Below, in pieces: positions 43,968-56,059 of a DNA stretch of 64,000 nt. The stretch lies in the NCBI RefSeq assembly GCF_001649575.2, contig NC_051438.1, positions 2,916,148 through 2,980,147 of the forward strand. The letters are read 5' to 3'. Made by a program: the position numbers and the translations under genes. The notes beneath the pieces are model-generated. The model was given only the letters and a program-made list of their open reading frames with translations, was not told the origin of the DNA and ran no database searches. Positions within the stretch are counted from its first letter, which is position 1. Each line of letters begins with the position of its first letter. The DNA is from Kryptolebias marmoratus. Its lineage: Eukaryota; Chordata; Actinopteri; Cyprinodontiformes; Rivulidae.

Positions 43968-44604
43968 CACTAGTAGTCAGAACAGTTCCAACCACCCAAA
44001 ACCAAGTAGACCTCTGCAAGTCTGCTGTTTTTCTGAGTCTGACCCTTCAGTAGCGGGTGCTTTAAGTCCTGGAAGTCATGAGGTGGGGCCTCTATAGATC
44101 AAACTTGTTTCTTCAGAACATCCCACAGATGTTCGATTGGACTGAGATCTGAAAAATTTAGAGAAAGTGAACACCTCAAACTGGTTGTTATGTATTTTTG
44201 AAGCATTTCTGCAGTGTTGCAGAGAGCATTGTTCTGCTGAAAGAGGCCACTGCCATCTGGGAATTCAGTTTCCAAGGGGGGATGTAAGTCTGTAACACTA
44301 GGTGCTTAAAGACCAAACAGTTATAAGAACTTTTAGTCCCACTACAGAGCAGTTCTAAGGACCCATGTGTTTGCTGTCATGCTGCCTAGAGAGTGCTGGC
44401 TGACGGTCAGCAGTCGTGTCACCCATAGAGCCTGAGCAGCTTCCATCAGGAAATCTTTGGATCTGTGTTTTTCCTGTTTTCAGTGTCAACTTGAAGAGCA
44501 GGATGTTCACTGTTTCTCTAATAGAGCCCACCCTCAGGCCCCACCTCACCTGGCACCTGTGAGTGACCACCTTTCAGTGGTCATAATGTTTTGGCTTACT
44601 GGTG
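43968..44604 (-). mobile_element. Internally deleted Tc1-like element
   Basis: The right end (gtggtcataatgttttggct then tactggtg, 44604) and a degraded left end match the termini of a common teleost Tc1-like family. Reverse-strand transposase remnants are visible around catcccacagatgttcgatt. Most of the transposase is deleted. Confidence 0.7.
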
Positions 44605-44947
44605 TTAATTGATGAATGTAAATTTTCAAGTAAAAGACTCACATTAGCAGTGCACACTTTATAAGCCAGGTTGTGGGATGAGTTTGTGTATCATGGTACA
44701 ATTAAACACAACAACTGAAAGCCTTACAAATTTTCCATCTTCATAAATACTTTTTGTACCCACCACAGACATTATTTGTATTTTGGTCTGTGATTTAAAC
44801 CAACTTCCAAAAATGCAGACAACTGGATAATGACATTAACTGTTGCTTTTTTAGATATTAAATCCCAAGACGCCTTACAGATGAACAGTGATGCAGTCAT
44901 TGTAAACTGAGTTCACTCTTTCAACATGAGCATTTTGTGTTTTCCAG

Positions 44948-45246
44948 GTGGAGATGAAGAAACCAGTGGAGAAGTCGAAGTTGGAGCAGAGGAGGCTGCT
45001 GCTGGTGAGGTGGAGACGGTAGTGGAGGAAGCTGCTGAGGTGGTCGCAGAAGCTGCTGAGGTGGTCGTCGAGGCAGCACAGGAAGTGGAGGCCGTTGCAC
45101 AGGAAGTGGAGGCAGGTGCACAGGAAGTGGTCAAAGCAGCAGAAGTTGTTGAAGAAGCAGCCAAGGCTGTCACTGAACCACCTGCAGTCGCTGTTGAGGA
45201 ACCAGAGAGCGATGGTACGACCTCCTCATCTGAGGTGGAAGCATGA
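44948..45246 (+). CDS. mgarp: mgarp coding exon 5 (glutamate/alanine/valine-rich tail)
   Basis: This exon encodes GGDEETSGEVEVGAEEAAAG and a degenerate repeat of AAEVVxEAA/VAQEVEAGAQE units up to TSSSEVEA and a TGA at 45244-45246. The acidic, low-complexity tail is the feature that names the family and is expected to face the cytosol or intermembrane space; its repeats vary between species. The acceptor is ttttccag|. An internal donor-like site (gatg|gtacga at 45215) would join in frame to the exon at 49515. The antisense frame is also long and open, which is a by-product of the repeat. Confidence 0.87.
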
Positions 45247-47290
45247 GGTTCCACACATCATTCACTGCCGGGAGATACACACACACACACACACACACCA
45301 CAACACACATCTCACTAATTTAGGGATGGGCAGCAATTTTTTGATATTCTAAGTCTAGTTAAAATGGGCAAATTCAAAAATATAAAGCAGCTGTTTTCTT
45401 TTTAATTTTATTTATTGTTTAAATTTACATGGGCACCTGTTAGTGATACAAGAGGTTATTTCCTAATGGTGCTTTTCTAGTCAACACACCAATCACCAGT
45501 CCCCCCTCAAAATAATAATAATAAAAAAAAGAATGCTACTTGAACCATCCCAGCATCTGTTTCTGCCAATGTAGTTTATTTTAAAATGATTCTGTAGAAA
45601 CTAAGGAATGTAAAGATCCCCGGCTAGCAGGGTTGCATTTGTGCTGTGCTGGAGACAGTTATAAGCATGTAATCAAAGCAAGGCTGATGAACAATAACAT
45701 TGCCTTAAACAGAGCAGAGTAGAAACTCCTCATTACACCAAATAATCTCAGGCCAAAAAGGTTTTCATCACAATACCAAAAAACAAAATACAGTGTTGCA
45801 AGAAAAAACTACAGTATGCATCGAGTATACATTTAAAAATGTGGGAAATGGGAATAGTTTTAACAGGCTGAAACTTTTGTATAATGAATTTTGTCTGACA
45901 TCCTTGAACATTGTGAGGGAAACCCCTTCCCTTCAGTCGTCCCTCACTGATACTGGGACTAAAAAGCGTCCATTATGTCTGCATGTTTGGACTGACACAC
46001 CTCCCAGTCAGCAGTCATGGTCCGGCACTTTTGTGGTCTTGTCGTTTGATGTGACACGAGGTAGAAATTCCAGTTCAGTCCACAAAAAGGATTCGGTTCT
46101 TGCTCTTGTATTCCATGTGAACAAGGCCGTTAAGTCACCACAGGTCCCAAACGTGAGGTTGGCACCATGCAAAAACACAAAACGGGCAGCGGACGAAATT
46201 ATTGCTCTTTAAGATGCTTTCTCTGGTTTGAAACAGTTTGTTGTTGTGCTACATTAAATCGCCACATTTGAGAAAAAGACAAATTGCTTGAATTGCTGGA
46301 AGTTGGTCTTTGGAGCAGTGGATGGTAGGTAGATCGGGGGTGAGAGGCTGAGTATCTGAGTATTTAAAGAAAAATTTTATAATAAGTGATTAATTTGAAG
46401 AGTGTTTTTCTTAAAATGCCCATCCCTACACAAAGTATAATCTTCCTGAAAGAACCCTTGACATCTCCTCTGACATTGTGGGAGCAGTAACACAATAAAT
46501 TTCCTGGTCCTGCCTGTAGCTCCTCCCCCTCTGGTGCTAGAGGTACCTTTTATTCAGTATTCTCTTTTAAAATATAAATTTTATCCTGTATTTATTGGAG
46601 TGGGTGTGAAGGATAACCATTGTGTGTGTGTGTAAATTATTGGTTTCCTGTCAAACCTGAGATATTTAGAGTGTGCATGGATTGTTGTTTCTGAAAACTG
46701 TGTTTTCAGATTTTTGCGTTGTCAAGGATCATCTGATTTACAGCTGCACACCACAATGAGTCATTTCCAGCAGGGCAGTGATACGCTCATTTACAGTTAT
46801 GAGTGAAATAAATGTGATCACTGAAGACAACCATTAACAAATGGACACTTGGTCATTCTTTTCTGAAGTGACCCCTGACCTTATATCAGCTGGAACACTC
46901 AACCCAACCACGAGAATAGATGCTGTGATAATACTGGAACCAGTTTCTTATGAAGCCTTCTGCTATTTTTGAAGCTTTTTTCAAACACTGTGGGTTTTTT
47001 GCCAGAACCCTCTGTGATTTTGTCCTGCTTTCCCACGTATCACAGAGTGGACTGACACCTGTTTAAGCTGTGATAGTTGTCTTGCAAGACTTAATGTCTT
47101 TGAAATGATATACAAACTTTGTAACTGCTGCAGCATTCTCATTTTTAAAGATGTAATAGAAAATTGTAAGAGAACCTGTTAAAATTCATCTTCATTTAAC
47201 AAAATGGTTCAGACTATGTGATCATTTTTATTTTGCTTATAACTGGATTTTGAGCACTGTGAACACTTCAGATTAAGTCGTACAATAAAG
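45247..47290 (+). other. mgarp: mgarp 3' UTR (short isoform)
   Basis: AATAAA signals lie at 46494-46499, 46807-46812 and 47284-47289. A (CA)n run is at about 45276-45298. The open frame 45793-46212 has no recognised domain. The UTR may therefore be up to 2 kb with alternative polyadenylation. Confidence 0.5.
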
Positions 47291-47350
47291 ATTTTGTTAA
47301 ACCATAAAGATTTACTGCTGTCATTGAACTGAATTGAATTATTTTAGTTG

Positions 47351-48836
47351 CAGTGAGAAAATCTTTATTTAGTCCTTGCTGATTTTGCATGTTTGCCAGT
47401 CTAATTTTGTGGTTGTTTCATTTGGAGAGACAGAATATTAATTTAAATTTACTGAGTTAAATAAGGAACTGATCCACCACAAGATTGATTTGTGCTCCCA
47501 TAGATTGTAATATGTGTGCCATATGGGCACATAATCAATCAATCAATCAATCAATCAATCAACCAACCAACCAATCAATGAATCAGTCAGTCAATCAATT
47601 TCAGACACGCCTGTTATTAACTTATGTATTTAAAGCCCACCTGTTAGAAGAATCAATTTCATTCATTCCAGCCTCTTCACCACCATGAGTAAGACCAAGG
47701 AGCTGTCAAAGAACGTCAGGGACCAGATTGTAGATCTGCCTGAGGCTACAAGACCATTCATCTTCTACAAGAACGTGAAGCTTGGGGAGAAGTTGACAAC
47801 TGTTGGTACCAGTTTTTTAGAAATGGAAGAAATATAAAATGACCATTAATTGCCCTTGGTCTGGAGCTCGATTTAAGATCTTTCTCATGGGGTGATGGTG
47901 AGAAAGGTGAGGAATCGGCTCACAACGACACAAGAGGGACTGGTCTGAAGTCAATTAGGTCCACAGTCACCAAAGACACCATTGGTCATTTATGCTGTAC
48001 TTGTCTGATGGTCTCCCTGCTGAAGAATGGTCCATGAACAGACCAGTCTTTAGTTTTCCAGTGAACATCTAAATTATTTAGAGAAGGCTTAAGAGAAAAG
48101 GCTTGGGTGAGATGAGACCGAAATCCAGTTCTTTGGCATCAACTCAACCCTCCATGTTTGGAGGAAGAGAAATGCTGCATATGACCTGAAGAACACCGTC
48201 TTCACAGTGAAGCACAGAGGTGGAAGTTTTTCTGCTAAGGGTATAGGACAACTTCACCACATTTGGGGCCAAAGAAGGGAGTCGTGTACTGTAAAATCTT
48301 GAACAGGAACCATCATTCCTCAACCAGAACGCTAAAGATGGGTCATGAATGGGTCTTGCAACATGACAGTGACTCATACCATGCCACCAACACAACAACG
48401 GAGTGACTAAAGAAGCACATTAAGGTCATGGAGTGGCCTAGCCAGCCTCCAGACTTCAGTCCTGTAGAAAATCTGTGGAGGGACTTGAAATTTAAAGTTG
48501 CAAAGCATCAGCTAAGAAATCTTATTGGATTTGGAGAGTTTTTGTAAAGAGGAGTGGGGCAAAATCTCTCCTGAGATGTGAGCAAACCTGGAGACCAAAT
48601 ACGAGAAACGTCTCCCCAACAAGTTTCTCCAAATGCTTTATTATTTTATTTGGGGACCAAACAGTTTATTGAATAACATGCAAATCAATTTGTAACTTTG
48701 ATGTAATGTATTTTTTCAAAATTTTTAGTTGATATTCTGTCTCTTTATTAAAATGAAGTTAGAGACCTTTCATTTCCTTGTAAGTGAACAAACTTACAAA
48801 ATCAGCAGGGATCAAATACCTATTTCTCTCACAGTG
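47351..48836 (+). mobile_element. Tc1-like transposon, full span, degenerate
   Basis: The right terminus (gcagggatcaaatacctatt then tctctcacagtg) and a degraded left terminus (cagtgagaaaatctttattt) are inverted. Between them lies a broken transposase: MSKTKELSKNVRDQIVDL at 47684, LQHDSDSYHATN near the second catalytic D, and [19 protein letters not shown] containing the glutamate of the DDE triad. Multiple stops and deletions are present. It lies between the two alternative mgarp 3' exons. Confidence 0.85.
47533..47600. repeat. (AATC)n microsatellite
   Basis: A run of aatc units followed by related aacc, aatg and agtc units lies inside the Tc1-like element. Confidence 0.9.
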
Positions 48837-48839
48837 GAT

Positions 48840-49500
48840 TTCTCCTTAGACGAGTTTTTAAACATCCAGTATGCTTTGTTTTCTTCTTAGAAAATTGAAA
48901 TCTAACGCATTTCTATGTTAAGTAAGTACTATATCCAATTCTTTATTCCATCACTGGATCAGGTGTGCACTGCTTCAAGACACAATTGGAAACTTTAGTT
49001 ACTTTATCATCTTCATTAGTTGCATACTTTGTCCACTAGAGAGCAATAGCAAGGTAACATTTAAACAGAATTCTACCACCAATCAAATAATCTAAATAAT
49101 TTGTTTTAAGCTTTTCCAAACTTGCCAATTGTTGTCTGTTCATGGTTAAAGACTCTTTATTCAAACCAACATATAGTATCTAACCCCAATAAAATAGAAG
49201 AGGTTCCAAAGTTGTATTTCTTGTGTGAATTATCTCCTTGGAACTTTTTCCCACACATTTATTAAAGTAAACTACTAGTTTGAAACATTTATTGGTGTTT
49301 GTTATTAACACCATGTCCCCAAAATATTTTATCTTCTGTTCCATTTCCACTTTTGGTAAGCGCATTAGCTTGCAGTTGTAATCCACTTTATGAATGAGCA
49401 TTAATCATTACTAAACTTTTGCAGTAAGTTATTTTATAATGTCGTCTTGAGAACTAAATGTGGTGGAGAAAGCTAGCTGTAGTGACGTTTGGTTGGCTGG
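48840..49500. other. Intronic/intergenic, no recognisable feature
   Basis: Nothing is supported before the exon at 49515. Confidence 0.4.
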
Positions 49501-49514
49501 ATTTTGTGTTGCAG

Positions 49515-50476
49515 TGCTGCTGGCAGCTGCTTCTACAGTAGAAGTACCGAAGATAGCTGAAATAAAGGATGAGTTGGCACGCACTATTGAAGAGCTCAAA
49601 GAAGATGATATCCCAGCACTAAAAGAGGGAAAGCCTATGAAAGATGTTTTACCACTAGTTCTAGACATTCCAGCAACTGAGAAGACTATTACACCAGGGG
49701 AGCGTGTTATACAGGCTCCTGTTCCAGAGGTTGAGGAGGATTTAGTACCAGCAGAGGAAGCATCAGCTGTTGAAGTCCCTGCACCAAAACCTGTACCAGT
49801 CGATGTTAAGGAGTCCCTCACACAAGCAGACATACCTGTTGAAAAGGTTCCTACAGCAGTAGAAGTTGTACCTATTGTTGAGGAAACCCCTGCACAAGTG
49901 CATGTTTTACCAGTTGTTGAGGAGCCCACTGCTACAGAAGAGGTGCCAGTTGTTGAGGAGACCCCTGCTGTAGAAGTGGTACCAGCTGTTGAGAAGACTC
50001 CTGCATCACTGGAAGTTGCACCAGTTGTTGAGGAAACCTTTGCTGCAGAAGAGGTTGTTCTAGTTGTTGAAGAGACCCCTGCACCGGTGGAAGTTGCATC
50101 AGTTACTGAAGAAGGCATGGCATTAAAAGAAGTTGGAGCAGTTGCTGAGAAGTTTGTGCCATCAATAGAAGAAACCACAGCACCAGTAGCTGAGGAGGTT
50201 TTGGCATCAGAAGAACATGATGTTGCTACATCTTTACCAGAAGAACCAGTTACATGCACACAAGTGGTAGCTAGCATTTTGGAAGAAGCAGATACAGCCA
50301 CTGTAGAGACCCCAGCTGAAGATGCCAACAAGGAGTACATTGTTGTCATTTTGGAGGGAACACCTAAAAAGGAGAAGAGACCCAAGGTTCTGGGAATTGG
50401 TTCCTTGACTGGTAGAATCATCCCAGCTCCAGAAGATAACAGTGTCACTCCCTCTGAGGTACATAAGAATTTTTAG
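49515..50476 (+). CDS. mgarp: Candidate alternative mgarp 3' exon, long acidic repeat tail
   Basis: A single 962-nt exon-like frame follows an excellent acceptor (tttgtgttgcag|) and ends with TAG at 50474-50476. It encodes VLLAAASTVEVPKIAEIKDE and then a V/E/P/A-rich tail with degenerate 14-16-residue units of the type VPVVEETPAxxEV between about 49850 and 50110. It starts in phase 1, so exon 4 (or exon 5 through its internal donor at 45215) joins in frame. The products would be about 420 or 509 aa. Its composition matches exon 5, and no other gene start lies between them. It could instead be the end of an independent gene, but no separate promoter or start is visible; ATG codons in the frame are internal. 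AATAAA lies at 50690-50695. Confidence 0.62.
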
Positions 50477-50699
50477 ATCTTAAATGAATTAAAGCTGTAG
50501 AAGACATGAAAAGAAAATGTTTCTCATAGAGTATTTCAAGGGACTGTTAAAAAGCCCAGTGAAGACAGCCCAGTAGTTCTGCTTTTTTCTTACTAATGTA
50601 GCATGGGCTGCCCGAAACTAACTCAGCTTTTTTAAACTTTACTACTTAGGCTGGGCGACATCGTCTTAGGATGCAAATGCAGTAGAATCAATAAAGGTA

Positions 50700-52600
50700 C
50701 TCAGCCTGTTCATATTTCTACAACTTGGGTTTAATTACAAGCTAGAGTAGGATAGATGACTGTATTAAAATGTGTTCCAACAACAACAACAAAGTATAAT
50801 TAATTACATTTTTTTTGTTTTGTTTTTATCTGTCACAGTAAACCTCTCCTAAATGATGTCTTACTGTCCTCCAGTAGAAGAAGATGTGCCTTTCTCCAAC
50901 ACTTTCCTTCATCCTTTAACTCTGAAATACAAAGAGTCACTGTCAGTTACACTCCAAAGGCATGAGACAGTGTGTAGATCAATAGCTGCTTTCTTGAGCA
51001 CTCATTTGACCGTATTAGCAGTGGCCTAAACAGCCCATTACTGTGAAACCTCACATGGATAAAAGTTCCAGGCGAGTCCAATCATGTTTGAGATGTATAG
51101 TTAGTATTTTAGCATTGGTAATGACTTTTCTGTGAGCTATAATCTGTTTACAGCTGTTGACTGAACTGAAACATTCGGTCAACTCTTTCTTCTTAATGTT
51201 ACTGCCTAAAAACCACTCCGCTGAAATGTGTCGATACTCTGCACCATACCCAGCCACCTCAGTATTATCTTTCAGTGGGTAGTTTATAAGGGTCCCAGCA
51301 GTCTGTTACACTCCCTTATGTCAAAGTTTCCCTGCTGTAAGAATAAATGATTGAAGCACTAACCTTTTATTAGGAAACACTTGTAACGTGCTGGCTCGGG
51401 AGCCTACGTTCTTACCTTTCTACCTCAGTTTTTCAAATCACTCCAAAGACCTCTTTGCTGTAAAATCAATGTTAAGTTTCTTGGCCTGAAACACATCTGC
51501 TGATTCACTACCTTAACTCTAAAGCCAGGGTATCACTTGGCTGAAAAAAAAATGTTTGAGACGAGTTGGATAATGGCATTCGTGGGGGAGTCTCCAGAAT
51601 GTCTTGAAATGTTTGCGGGGCGTTCTCCATTTCCTGTCGTGAGTTGGAGATCTTGTTTACCACTAAACTGGTGAATTTCCTTTCTCAAAAAGGTTGCAGA
51701 GTTGTCACAAGTGATTCAGACCTGTCTCAAATCTTCTCACTTTAGTTTCCAGAATTTAGAGCTCTCCTTATGATCAAAAACTGGAGGCTGGAGCCCCGAA
51801 TGTCCAGGTTTATCCCTGCTGATGATAAATAAAAAAAAACTGGTCCAATTCTGCCTGTTTTCAATTTAAAAGTGTATTTCAGTAAATTTAGTCATAACTG
51901 TTGGGGACAGATGCCAAGTTGGGTACAAAGCAAGCCGAAGTGGGTATGATATGGGCAGAGGTGGGCAACAAAGTAATTTTACAAGCTGTGCACACAAAAA
52001 ATAGGTTGTGATTTTCTAAAATCGGCATGGCTCACTTGTCACAAACACTCTGAATGTTTACCTATTTTCTTGAGTTGTCAACTAGTCTCAAAACAGTTGC
52101 AGCCCAGTGAGATACTGACCTAAAATCATTCCAGTTTATTCAGTAATCCCTCTCCCTTCTCTAAATGTTCAGCAGTGCTCATGCTCTCATTGAGTGAAAA
52201 CTTTGGGATATTTTCCTCCTCCAGCCCTGAATCAACAAGTCATGTGACAGCTTATGATTCGTCCTTGACATCTTTTAGAAAACAGAAGGTTTAAACTGAA
52301 ATAACAGATTCAAAGATTTGGTTCTATCTGGATAACCAGTCTTCATTTTCTAATCACAGCACTGCCAGTCTTTACAGCTTCTGATGTTTTTTTTTTTTTT
52401 TTTTTTGTGAACACAAAGGAAAATGTTGTGAATATACCAATTATTTGTTGCAGCTTCCTGATGTGAAACATATTCAGAGTACATAAAAGCTGAAACATTC
52501 TTCTCACTCTGTGTCCACAGCCACACTGCCACTGATGGAGGCTTAAAAATGATACCTAGTGAGGGAGATTTGTCTACACATGATAATCAGACTACTGGTT
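50700..52600. other. Intergenic, no recognisable feature
   Basis: No exon or repeat can be named. There is a poly-T run at about 52388-52406. Confidence 0.45.
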
Positions 52601-52603
52601 ATC

Positions 52604-53269
52604 TTAAAGGACAGTCCGGTCATTTTTGAAGTGATGTGCTTTCTAATAGTTATCAATAGTACCTTATTAGCCATGACATCAGTCATAGAGCAGGGAGTGA
52701 TAAAAAGGGCAGAACTCTTCTCCCAGGCTAGGCTAATAAGAGCCATATATAATATATATATAAGGAGCTTAAGAGTTCTGCTGGGGAAAGGGATGTCTCG
52801 GTTTCCCCTAAAACCTATTGCCTCTGGAACCCAATCACAGATAAGCTGCAGAAACTGGATGGATATTGTTAAAATCTCATTTCTTGAATCCAGTATCTTA
52901 CCTGGTCTCTTGTGACATGAGTGTCTCGTTACACCCATGCTCAGCACACATACAGTCGAGCAGTAACCCCGACATTGCTCAGTTGAGCAAAAAGCAACAA
53001 ACTAAATAAACAGTGCCATGCAACAGTTTAATAAGCTTAATAATAGCTGATGCAGTGTTCATTCACACCTGTATGCCATTTTAGAAAGAAGTGTTTTATA
53101 AAACAAAAAACAGGCCCTTGTTTTGCTAGCTATTAGCATAGCCTAGACCAAGAGTTTTGCCTTTTTCTCCAAACTCTGTGCTCTGACTGTCACAGCTGAT
53201 AAGGTACTAACTACAAATAACATTTTGACAGAATATCACCGTAAAAAAGGACCAGACTATTCCTTTTAA
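52604..53269. mobile_element. TTAA-flanked MITE, 666 bp
   Basis: TTAA at 52604-52607 and 53266-53269 bracket inverted ends: aggacagtccggtc at the left, and gaccagactattcct reading inward at the right. There is no coding domain. The signature fits non-autonomous piggyBac or Kolobok elements. Confidence 0.7.
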
Positions 53270-54395
53270 GCTGCACTTTGAAAGTGTAGTTCTTTGTCTT
53301 GTGTTTTAGAAAAACCCATTAGTGGATTAAATAGTAATCAATAAGCTACTGAAAAGCAGCAGCATGTTGTTTTTGTGTCCTGTCTGGTTCTTCCTGTTTC
53401 CCTCCAGCAGTCACACCTGTACTGATGTGTAATTAAAGGACTTGCAACGTGTACAAACTGGTGATCTGGATGTTTGTGAGTTGGAGAAGTGTTTAAGTAA
53501 GTCTGAAGGAAAGTCTTCTGAGTGTTGGCTCTGTTGGTGTTTGCTCTTCCTTCACACTTTCCCTGCTCTGCAGCTATTATATTATTCTTAGCTCATCTGT
53601 GATCACTGAGGGTACAAACTAGTATAGAAATTTTAAAAAAGGGGGATGCTGCTGTTCTTGGGCTGCTTTCTGTATTAGCACCTGATCGGATGCCAATGAT
53701 TTAGCAAAGAAGCCATACTGTGACACATTCTGTTGTTTTGCAAAATAAAAGGGATTAAAAACTGGATTTTGTCTTTTGCACTGTATTTTTTATAGGCTGT
53801 ATTTTATTGAAGGTGAAAAGGTGATAATGTTTTTTTGCCCATGCCTCTTTGTGTATCTCTTGAACCACTACACAGATTTTAATACAACTCTCAAAGTAAT
53901 TATTTATTTACTATACAACTACAACAGATTAACCTTTTGAGTTAACCTGATCTAACAGATTGAAACATCACATATCTCATGTGATTGTGCATAATGTAAT
54001 TTACAAGGTTTGACCAAATCAGCTACAGCTCCATTTCTCATCATAAGATGATGTTAGTTTAAAACTCTGACATGAAAGGCAGTGGGTGATATGTGTTCCT
54101 TCAAGGAATGATAGGCCTTTAATATTTTTTTACCCTTTTCAGAAGTACATGTAGTTAACTTGAAGTCGGTTAATTGGAGATATCGTGGATTATAACCCAC
54201 CTTCCTAAACTCCTGTCTCCTCTTTGAGTATTGGTGTGGACAGCTCTTCCTGATGATCACAGTGTTTCATTCCTGACTTACAAACAAAAACATGGAGAAA
54301 CGTTAATTTAGTTACCAAAACAAATGAGCTAACCTCATGTTTTCTCCTCATTGGTCTCTGACTTCATTATTTTCTGCTTTAGTTGTCTCTATAGT
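53270..54395. other. Intergenic; one fragment of the dispersed repeat
   Basis: About 53825-53895 resembles the dispersed repeat in reverse (tctcttgaaccactacacag, attttaatacaactctcaaa). Nothing else can be named. Confidence 0.4.
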
Positions 54396-54397
54396 AA

Positions 54398-54575
54398 GTT
54401 CTTTTGGCTGCTCCCTTCTTCAGGAGTTGCCACAGCAAGCGAACTCGCACAAATGATTTAGCAATTGTTTTACGCCGGATGCCCTTCCTGCCGCAACCTA
54501 GGTTCAGACCTGCAACCTCAGGATTACAAGACCACAGCACTGACTACCGAGCCACCACAGTCCCCATCACAAAAA
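54398..54575 (-). mobile_element. tRNA-like SINE fragment
   Basis: The phrases ttttacgccggatgcccttc and ggttcagacctgcaacc, then gactaccgagccacca at the right end, are typical of a teleost tRNA-derived repeat read on the - strand. Confidence 0.55.
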
Positions 54576-55054
54576 GACCAGCTGTGTTTCTCTGGATGAC
54601 AGATCAATATTTTTAAAGAACTGACTTTTAGTTTTCACTCAGAAAAGTTTGTCGTTACCACAGGAAACCATAATGAGCCACTGGCAACAGCTTTAACATA
54701 TTTGGATCTTGGTTCTCTTTACCCTTCTAGAGTTCATACATCCAAATGTCAGCATTTTTTCTTACATTGTATATCATTACAAAATACAGTATCTGCCAAT
54801 AAAAAGTATTCAGTCCTTGAGTGTTTTATGCTTTTATTGCTGTCATAAATCAATCATGGTCAATATAAATTGTCCTTCTGTACAAAAAAAAATCAAGAAA
54901 ACCTTCAGTGTCGTATGAGATCAAATTTCCACAGAGTAATACCAATTAAATAAAAATATGTAATGTAAAATAAGTGACTACATAAATATTCACTCCCTAC
55001 AAAGTAACATTTTGAAATTTAAAAACTTTTCCTTTTTCCTGTCATCAGACTTTT

Positions 55055-55935
55055 ACCTATCTACTACTACTTTACCTTTACCTATTTACTACTACTACTA
55101 CCGTAGTACTTTATTTATAAAGCACTTTAAAACAACAAAAGCTGTGACAAAGTGCTGCACAGATAAAAGTCAATACACACTCAGAACATGAAAAGACAAA
55201 AACAACAATATAAACAATGAAACGCTGTGATGGCGGTAAGAGCAAAAGTCTCAATGTGTGTTAAAAGCCATAGAGTAAAAATGTGTTTTAAGAAGAGTTT
55301 TAAAAGTGTACAATAAAGGGGCACTTTTAATATGTAACAGCTAATCGTTCCATAATTTGAGAGCAGCAACACTAAAAGCTCTGTCACCCCTGAGCTTCAG
55401 TTAGACCTCAGTACCTCCAGGAGCAGCTGATCAGCTGACCTGAGGCAACAAGCAGGAGAATATGCGTCAAGCAGCTCAGAGAGGTAAGATGGGACAAGAC
55501 CATGTAAACTTTTAAAAACACATAAAAGAGTCTTAAAATGAACTCTAAAATGCACAGGCAGCCAGTGTAGAGAAGCCAGAACAGGAGTGATGTGCTCCCT
55601 CCTCCCAACTCTGGCTAAAAGCAGAGCAGCAGCGTTCTGGACCAACTGGAAACACATGAGGGAAGACTGGCTCACTCCAAGGTAAAGAGCGTTACAGTAC
55701 TCCAGCAGAGTTGTAATGAAGACATGAATTACTGTTTCAAAATGCTGTTTTAAAAGAATTGGCTTTATCTTTGCCAGCTGCCTCAGGTGATAAAAACTGG
55801 ACTTGGCCACTGCTCCAACCTGGCGATCTAATTTGGTCCACTGTATCAAAAGCAGCAGTTAGGTCAAGCAGAACTAGAACAACACATTCACCAGCATCAT
55901 TTCTGCACATATGATGGCTTGTTATTACAGTAGTA
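55055..55935 (-). mobile_element. CR1/L2-type LINE with internal deletion
   Basis: On the - strand, LVLLDLTAAFDTVDQI (reverse transcriptase motif A) at about 55850-55895 is followed almost directly by the C-terminal region: SSFYHLRQLAKIKPIL, ITTLLEYCNALYLG and ASLHWLPVHFRVHFKTLL. The catalytic YADD box and everything between are deleted. The 3' end lies at the left with a tail like atttataaagcacttt. Confidence 0.8.
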
Positions 55936-56059
55936 TGCAGGAATACGATATAATACATTTTTTTAAGCCATAGAGTTTCAAAAATAATACAAGCAGACAA
56001 AAATGATACCGTTCCCCGTGATGTATATAATCCATATGACAGTCAAAGCTACTTTGCAA

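Noticed and set aside
44913..45254. 113-codon frame opposite mgarp exon 5
   Set aside because: It has the same cause as above: a low-complexity A/S/T antisense reading of the glutamate/alanine repeat.
45793..46212. 139-codon frame in the mgarp 3' UTR region
   Set aside because: No domain and no conserved-looking motifs; it lies between the stop and the poly(A) signals. It may be old repeat sequence.
49429..50448. 339-codon open frame on the - strand
   Set aside because: It is the antisense of the acidic repeat exon at 49515-50476. Repetitive E/V/P/A codons leave the opposite frame open, and the translation is Ser/Thr-rich low complexity without a domain or splice context.
52559..52915. 118-codon + strand frame and its antisense partner
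   Set aside because: Both lie inside the TTAA-flanked MITE and have no recognisable domain.
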